Assembly: GCF_020889625.1 (NCBI RefSeq)
Contig: NZ_CP086381.1
Location: forward strand, 124,001 to 188,000
Source: Deinococcus radiophilus
GTDB taxonomy: Bacteria > Deinococcota > Deinococci > Deinococcales > Deinococcaceae
Direction: 5' to 3'
Length of the DNA stretch: 64,000 nucleotides
The notes under the pieces were generated by a model. The model had not been told where the DNA came from. It saw only the letters and a program-made list of their open reading frames with translations, and made no database searches. Below are positions 61,395-64,000 of the stretch, one piece after another. Positions within the stretch are counted from its first letter, which is position 1; each line of letters opens with the position of its first letter. Both the position numbers and the translations under genes were made by a program.

Positions 61395-61397
61395 TAG
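60389..61397 (+). CDS. IS630b transposase, two frames joined at an A8 run
   Basis: Frame one (60389-60874) carries the helix-turn-helix (QEIAQHFGVSVHTVSNWKKQL). Frame two, to 61397, carries the DDE core: Asp in VYLDEVGF, Asp in VVLDNARIH, Glu in ELNPIELVW. They join at A8 (60859-60866), where losing one A gives GKKVAEGATLVYLDE. The TAG stop at 61395 consists of the duplicated target TA plus the next host base, so it lies outside the element. Confidence 0.88.
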
Positions 61398-61424
61398 GAG
61401 GGTGGGGCACACTGGAGGGAAGAT

Positions 61425-61712
61425 ATGGGAAAACAGCGCAAAACTTGGTCACCTGAACTCAAGGAACAGATTGTTCTGGCTGTCCTGAGCGGGGAACACA
61501 CCATCGCAGAAGCCGCTCGTGAGTACGAGGTCAGCGAGAGTTTGATTCATACCTGGCGGGCCCAGTTTCTAGAGGCGGGCCGTGCCCGCCTCCAGGGAGC
61601 CAGGCCGGATGCGGCTCAAAAGAAGCTGAAGAAGGAAGTCCAGCAGCTTAAAGCCATCATTGCCGACAAAGAATTGTCGCTCTATATCGCAAAAAAAATC
61701 CGGGGTCTCTGA
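61425..61712 (+). CDS. IS3a transposase OrfA (plus-strand copy)
   Basis: 95 residues, nearly identical to the minus-strand copy (two or three substitutions such as LKKEVQQ for LEKEVQQ). It ends IAKKIRGL at A8 (61691-61698). IS630b sits upstream and has probably cut it off from its own promoter. Confidence 0.9.
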   Translation: MGKQRKTWSPELKEQIVLAVLSGEHTIAEAAREYEVSESLIHTWRAQFLEAGRARLQGARPDAAQKKLKKEVQQLKAIIADKELSLYIAKKIRGL

Positions 61713-61726
61713 GCATAGATGGGCTC

Positions 61727-62584
61727 TTGGCGTGTTACCAGGAGCTGCTCAGAGACCACCCGAAGCTCAGCCTCAGTCAATTTGCGGCTGAGGTTGAGCT
61801 TCCATATCATGTCCTGCGTGATACCCGGCAGAACGCAGAGCGTTCTGCACAGCGGACGGAGCGACGTCAGCACGTCCTGGAAGAGGTACGGCTGAAAGCC
61901 CTTGAAGAGCCACTCAGCGGCTACCGTCTGATTTATCAGGCCCTACAACAAGATGTTCTGCGGCCTGCTCCGGGCCTCCATACTGTTCGTCGCTGCATGG
62001 TGGAGTTGAAGGTGCAGCGCCCAGTTCCCAGAAAGAAGCGCCGTCCATCGGCATGCCCTACCTCTATCGTTCTCTGGCCAGCGGGCCGCCGAGTTCAGGT
62101 CGATGCCATACGGCTCAGCTTGCCGGACGGGATCTGCTGGGCTTATGTCGTCCTGGACGTAGAAAGTCGCGCACTACTGCACATTGAAGTGGTCCGGAAT
62201 CTCTCTGCCAGCAGCGCGGTCACCGCGCTGCAACGAGGAGTCCATGTGCTGCACCATCTCGGCATAGACGAGCAGCTCCTGATCATGACCGATGGTGGCT
62301 CAGATTTTACGTCTGGCGCATTCCAGGCGGCCTGTCAGGAGCCGGGCAACTGGGTACGGGCCAAGGTCTCACAGAAGCGAGGAATGGGCATCCTGGAAAG
62401 GCTCAACCGGACCTTCAAATATGACGGCGTCTTCCGGGAAGAATTGACGAATATTGCCCAGCTTCGTGCGTTCAGCACGAAGTTTAAAAACTGGTACAAC
62501 TCCGGGAGAAGGCATTCCAGTCTAGGGTACGCCTACCCCTGGGTTAAACTGCTGGAAGCTACGGAATCTTCGAACGTGGCCTGA
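61727..62584 (+). CDS. IS3a transposase OrfB (plus-strand copy)
   Basis: 285 residues from the TTG at 61727; the frame is open back to A8, so it is made as an OrfAB fusion. DDE residues are in VQVDAIRL, MTDGGSDF and ILERLNRTFKYD. It differs from the other copy at scattered positions (VELPYH for VERPYH, EPGNW for ELGHW). Confidence 0.88.
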   Translation: MACYQELLRDHPKLSLSQFAAEVELPYHVLRDTRQNAERSAQRTERRQHVLEEVRLKALEEPLSGYRLIYQALQQDVLRPAPGLHTVRRCMVELKVQRPVPRKKRRPSACPTSIVLWPAGRRVQVDAIRLSLPDGICWAYVVLDVESRALLHIEVVRNLSASSAVTALQRGVHVLHHLGIDEQLLIMTDGGSDFTSGAFQAACQEPGNWVRAKVSQKRGMGILERLNRTFKYDGVFREELTNIAQLRAFSTKFKNWYNSGRRHSSLGYAYPWVKLLEATESSNVA

Positions 62585-62605
62585 AGGATTTTCCGTACCA
62601 CTACC

Positions 62606-63519
62606 CAGGGGTCTTTAAGCCTGGAAGAGCTTCTCAGCTTGTACGAGCAAGTGCGTAAAGACCATCCCCATCTCAGCCTATCCAGCTTCGCCCGCGAAGC
62701 TGATATCCCTGTCTGGCGGCTTCGTGATGCCCGTCAGCAGGAAAAGCACCGTGTCGAACGTGAGAAACGGAGATGTGCAAGGCAGGAACGTATTCGGGAG
62801 ATGGCTTTGCATTACCCGACCTGTGGTTACAGGCGCATCCACCATCTTCTTCGACAGGAAGCTAAAAAGACAGGACAAACCTGTCCAGGACGACATGAAG
62901 TACGTCTGACGTTGGTTGAACTTCAACTTAGCCCTCCTGCAGCTAAGAAGGCAAGACGACGGGTGCCTGGTGTCGTGCCGGCCACTTTTGGCCTATGGGT
63001 AGACGGGTTCAAATCGATGCCACTCGCTTTGCTTTACGAGATGGGATTTCCTGGGCATATATCGTTCTGGACGTGGAAACTCGAGCTGTGCTGAATGTCT
63101 ACGTGGTGCGCTCGTTATCGGCCAGCAGCGCGGTCACCGCGCTGCGAGGAGGAGTTGAGAAACTGAAGAAACTGGGAATCGAGGAATCGCTGGTCGTGAT
63201 GTCGGATGGTGGCTCGGACTTCACGTCCCACGAGTTCAAAGCGGCCTGTGAGGAGGTAGGTACCTGGGTCAGGGCGAAGGTATCGCAGCTGGGTGGAATG
63301 TGCATCCTGGAGCGGGTCAACCGCACTTTGAAGTACGAGTTCATTTTCAGGGAGGAACCGCAGACGAAAGCGGAACTCAGCGCGTTATGCGCTGAATTCC
63401 GCACCTGGTACAACATCGTTCGGCCTCATTCAGCCTTGGGGTATGGCTATCCCTGGGCTAAACTGCTGGAAGTGGCCGAGTCTCTTAAAGCCGCTTGAAG
63501 GATTTTCTGGAGCACTACC
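62606..63519 (+). mobile_element. IS3-family element IS3b, plus-strand copy lacking its left end and orfA
   Basis: 914 bases collinear with 52989-53904 of the other copy except for a net 2-base difference. It begins abruptly with CAGGGGTCTTTAAGCC, the last codons of orfA, directly at the IS3a right end, and keeps the complete right terminal repeat at 63519. Confidence 0.9.
62639..63498 (+). pseudogene. IS3b OrfB, frameshifted (plus-strand copy)
   Basis: N-terminal part from 62639 and DDE part (62995-63498, identical in protein to the other copy) are out of frame, joined at ACTTTTGGCC (about 62982-62991). Inserting one A (ACTTTATGGCC) restores PATLWPMGRRVQID. The copy also lacks orfA, so it is dead. 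Confidence 0.85.
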
Positions 63520-63628
63520 TTCCGCCCAGAGAGGCGATCTGAAAGAAGTCCTGTACGAGAAGATCTCTCTTGTCCAGCACCTCTTTTGGATATAAGACCG
63601 TATCCATTCATTGTAAAATGGCCTGGAC

Positions 63629-64000
63629 TCATAACTTGCACCTTGCATAGCTGAGCGAATAGCCGTGCTGGAGAAGAAATTCTCGTTCTTTTTGGAGCTG
63701 ACTCAGAAGATGGTTGAGCCTGACTACGGGGAACAGGGTGTAGAGGGCCAGGCGTGCCGCCTCTTTCAAGGTCATCCCTTCTGAGCGATGCAGTATGGTC
63801 AGGGTGAAGGCCAGGAAGACCATCAGAATCCAGCGGTCCAGACCCCTGGCAGTTCGCAGCGCGAACTGCGCCAACCCAAACTGGTGCTTACCTTCCTTGA
63901 AAAAGGACTCCAATGTCCAGCGCCGCCCACCCTCAGCGATGATCTCATCCCCCTCCAACAGTTCAGACGACACCGCGAAGAATTCCCGGTCCCCACGGTC
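63629..64000 (-). CDS. IS4/IS701-like DDE transposase, C-terminal part (continues past the window)
   Basis: The frame is open to the right edge. It carries [20 protein letters not shown] with the probable catalytic glutamate, then [21 protein letters not shown] short C-terminal tail ends SYARCKL. It is unlike the IS4 fragment at 59.9 kb, so it represents another element. Whether the rest is intact cannot be seen. Confidence 0.7.
   Translation of the reverse strand, partial: DRGDREFFAVSSELLEGDEIIAEGGRRWTLESFFKEGKHQFGLAQFALRTARGLDRWILMVFLAFTLTILHRSEGMTLKEAARLALYTLFPVVRLNHLLSQLQKEREFLLQHGYSLSYARCKL

Larger units (their letters stand above)
60308..62605 (+). mobile_element. IS3-family element IS3a, plus-strand copy, carrying an IS630
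   Basis: The ends GGTAGTGGTACGCGAAATCC (60308) and, inward from 62605, GGTAGTGGTACGGAAAATCC match the copy at 51410-52661. IS630b lies between the left end and orfA. Without it and one TA, the length is 1252 bases, identical to the other copy. Its right end abuts a truncated IS3b. Confidence 0.92.

Overview
The window looks like a chromosomal segment of a Deinococcus species. This rests on the GC-rich, alanine- and leucine-heavy coding, tightly packed operons, several start codons with a TANNNT box only 6-7 bases upstream (the leaderless-mRNA pattern common in Deinococcus), and many IS630- and IS3-family insertion sequences. No rRNA, tRNA or CRISPR array was seen.

Layout. 1-16 kb: end of an MFS exporter, a peptide-binding lipoprotein gene broken by one in-frame amber codon, a heterodimeric ABC exporter, a succinate-semialdehyde dehydrogenase, a RIO kinase, a MarR-MFS efflux operon with a tandem operator, an NCS2 purine permease and a BON-domain protein. 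16.3-22.6 kb: a fructose PTS regulon (DeoR repressor, EIIA-HPr-EI fusion, 1-phosphofructokinase, EIIBC). 22.7-30.4 kb: a histidine operon of enterobacterial design (long-form hisG, hisD, bifunctional hisB, hisH, hisA, hisF, fused hisIE). It is preceded by a short reading frame with three consecutive His codons and a strong attenuator-like hairpin. hisC is absent and an IS630 element sits between hisD and hisB. 30.7-32.4 kb: a DUF937 protein with a membrane anchor and Ig-like repeats.

32.5-50 kb is a methionine/cobalamin neighbourhood. metX-metY lie behind a SAM-I riboswitch on the minus strand, and metF and B12-dependent metH are on the plus strand. A nitrate/sulfonate/taurine-type ABC transporter follows, then a GH3 beta-glucosidase. 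metNIQ lie behind a second SAM-I riboswitch, and a BtuF-like B12-binding protein lies behind a cobalamin riboswitch. SAM therefore probably shuts off methionine synthesis and uptake, while B12 controls a component of its own supply for MetH.

51.4-64 kb is an IS graveyard around a small stress/regulator module (two DinB-like proteins, a WYL regulator, a MerR regulator and a DUF1905 gene). At least three IS3-family elements, a second IS630 and fragments of IS1-, IS4- and TnpB-type elements are nested in one another. Several insertions can be undone by eye: the DUF1905 gene is split by an IS3 element with an exact 3-bp target duplication, and one IS3 copy supplies the empty site for the IS630 inserted in its sister copy. 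Two IS3 elements occur in inverted orientation on either side of the module, which could allow inversion of the intervening DNA.
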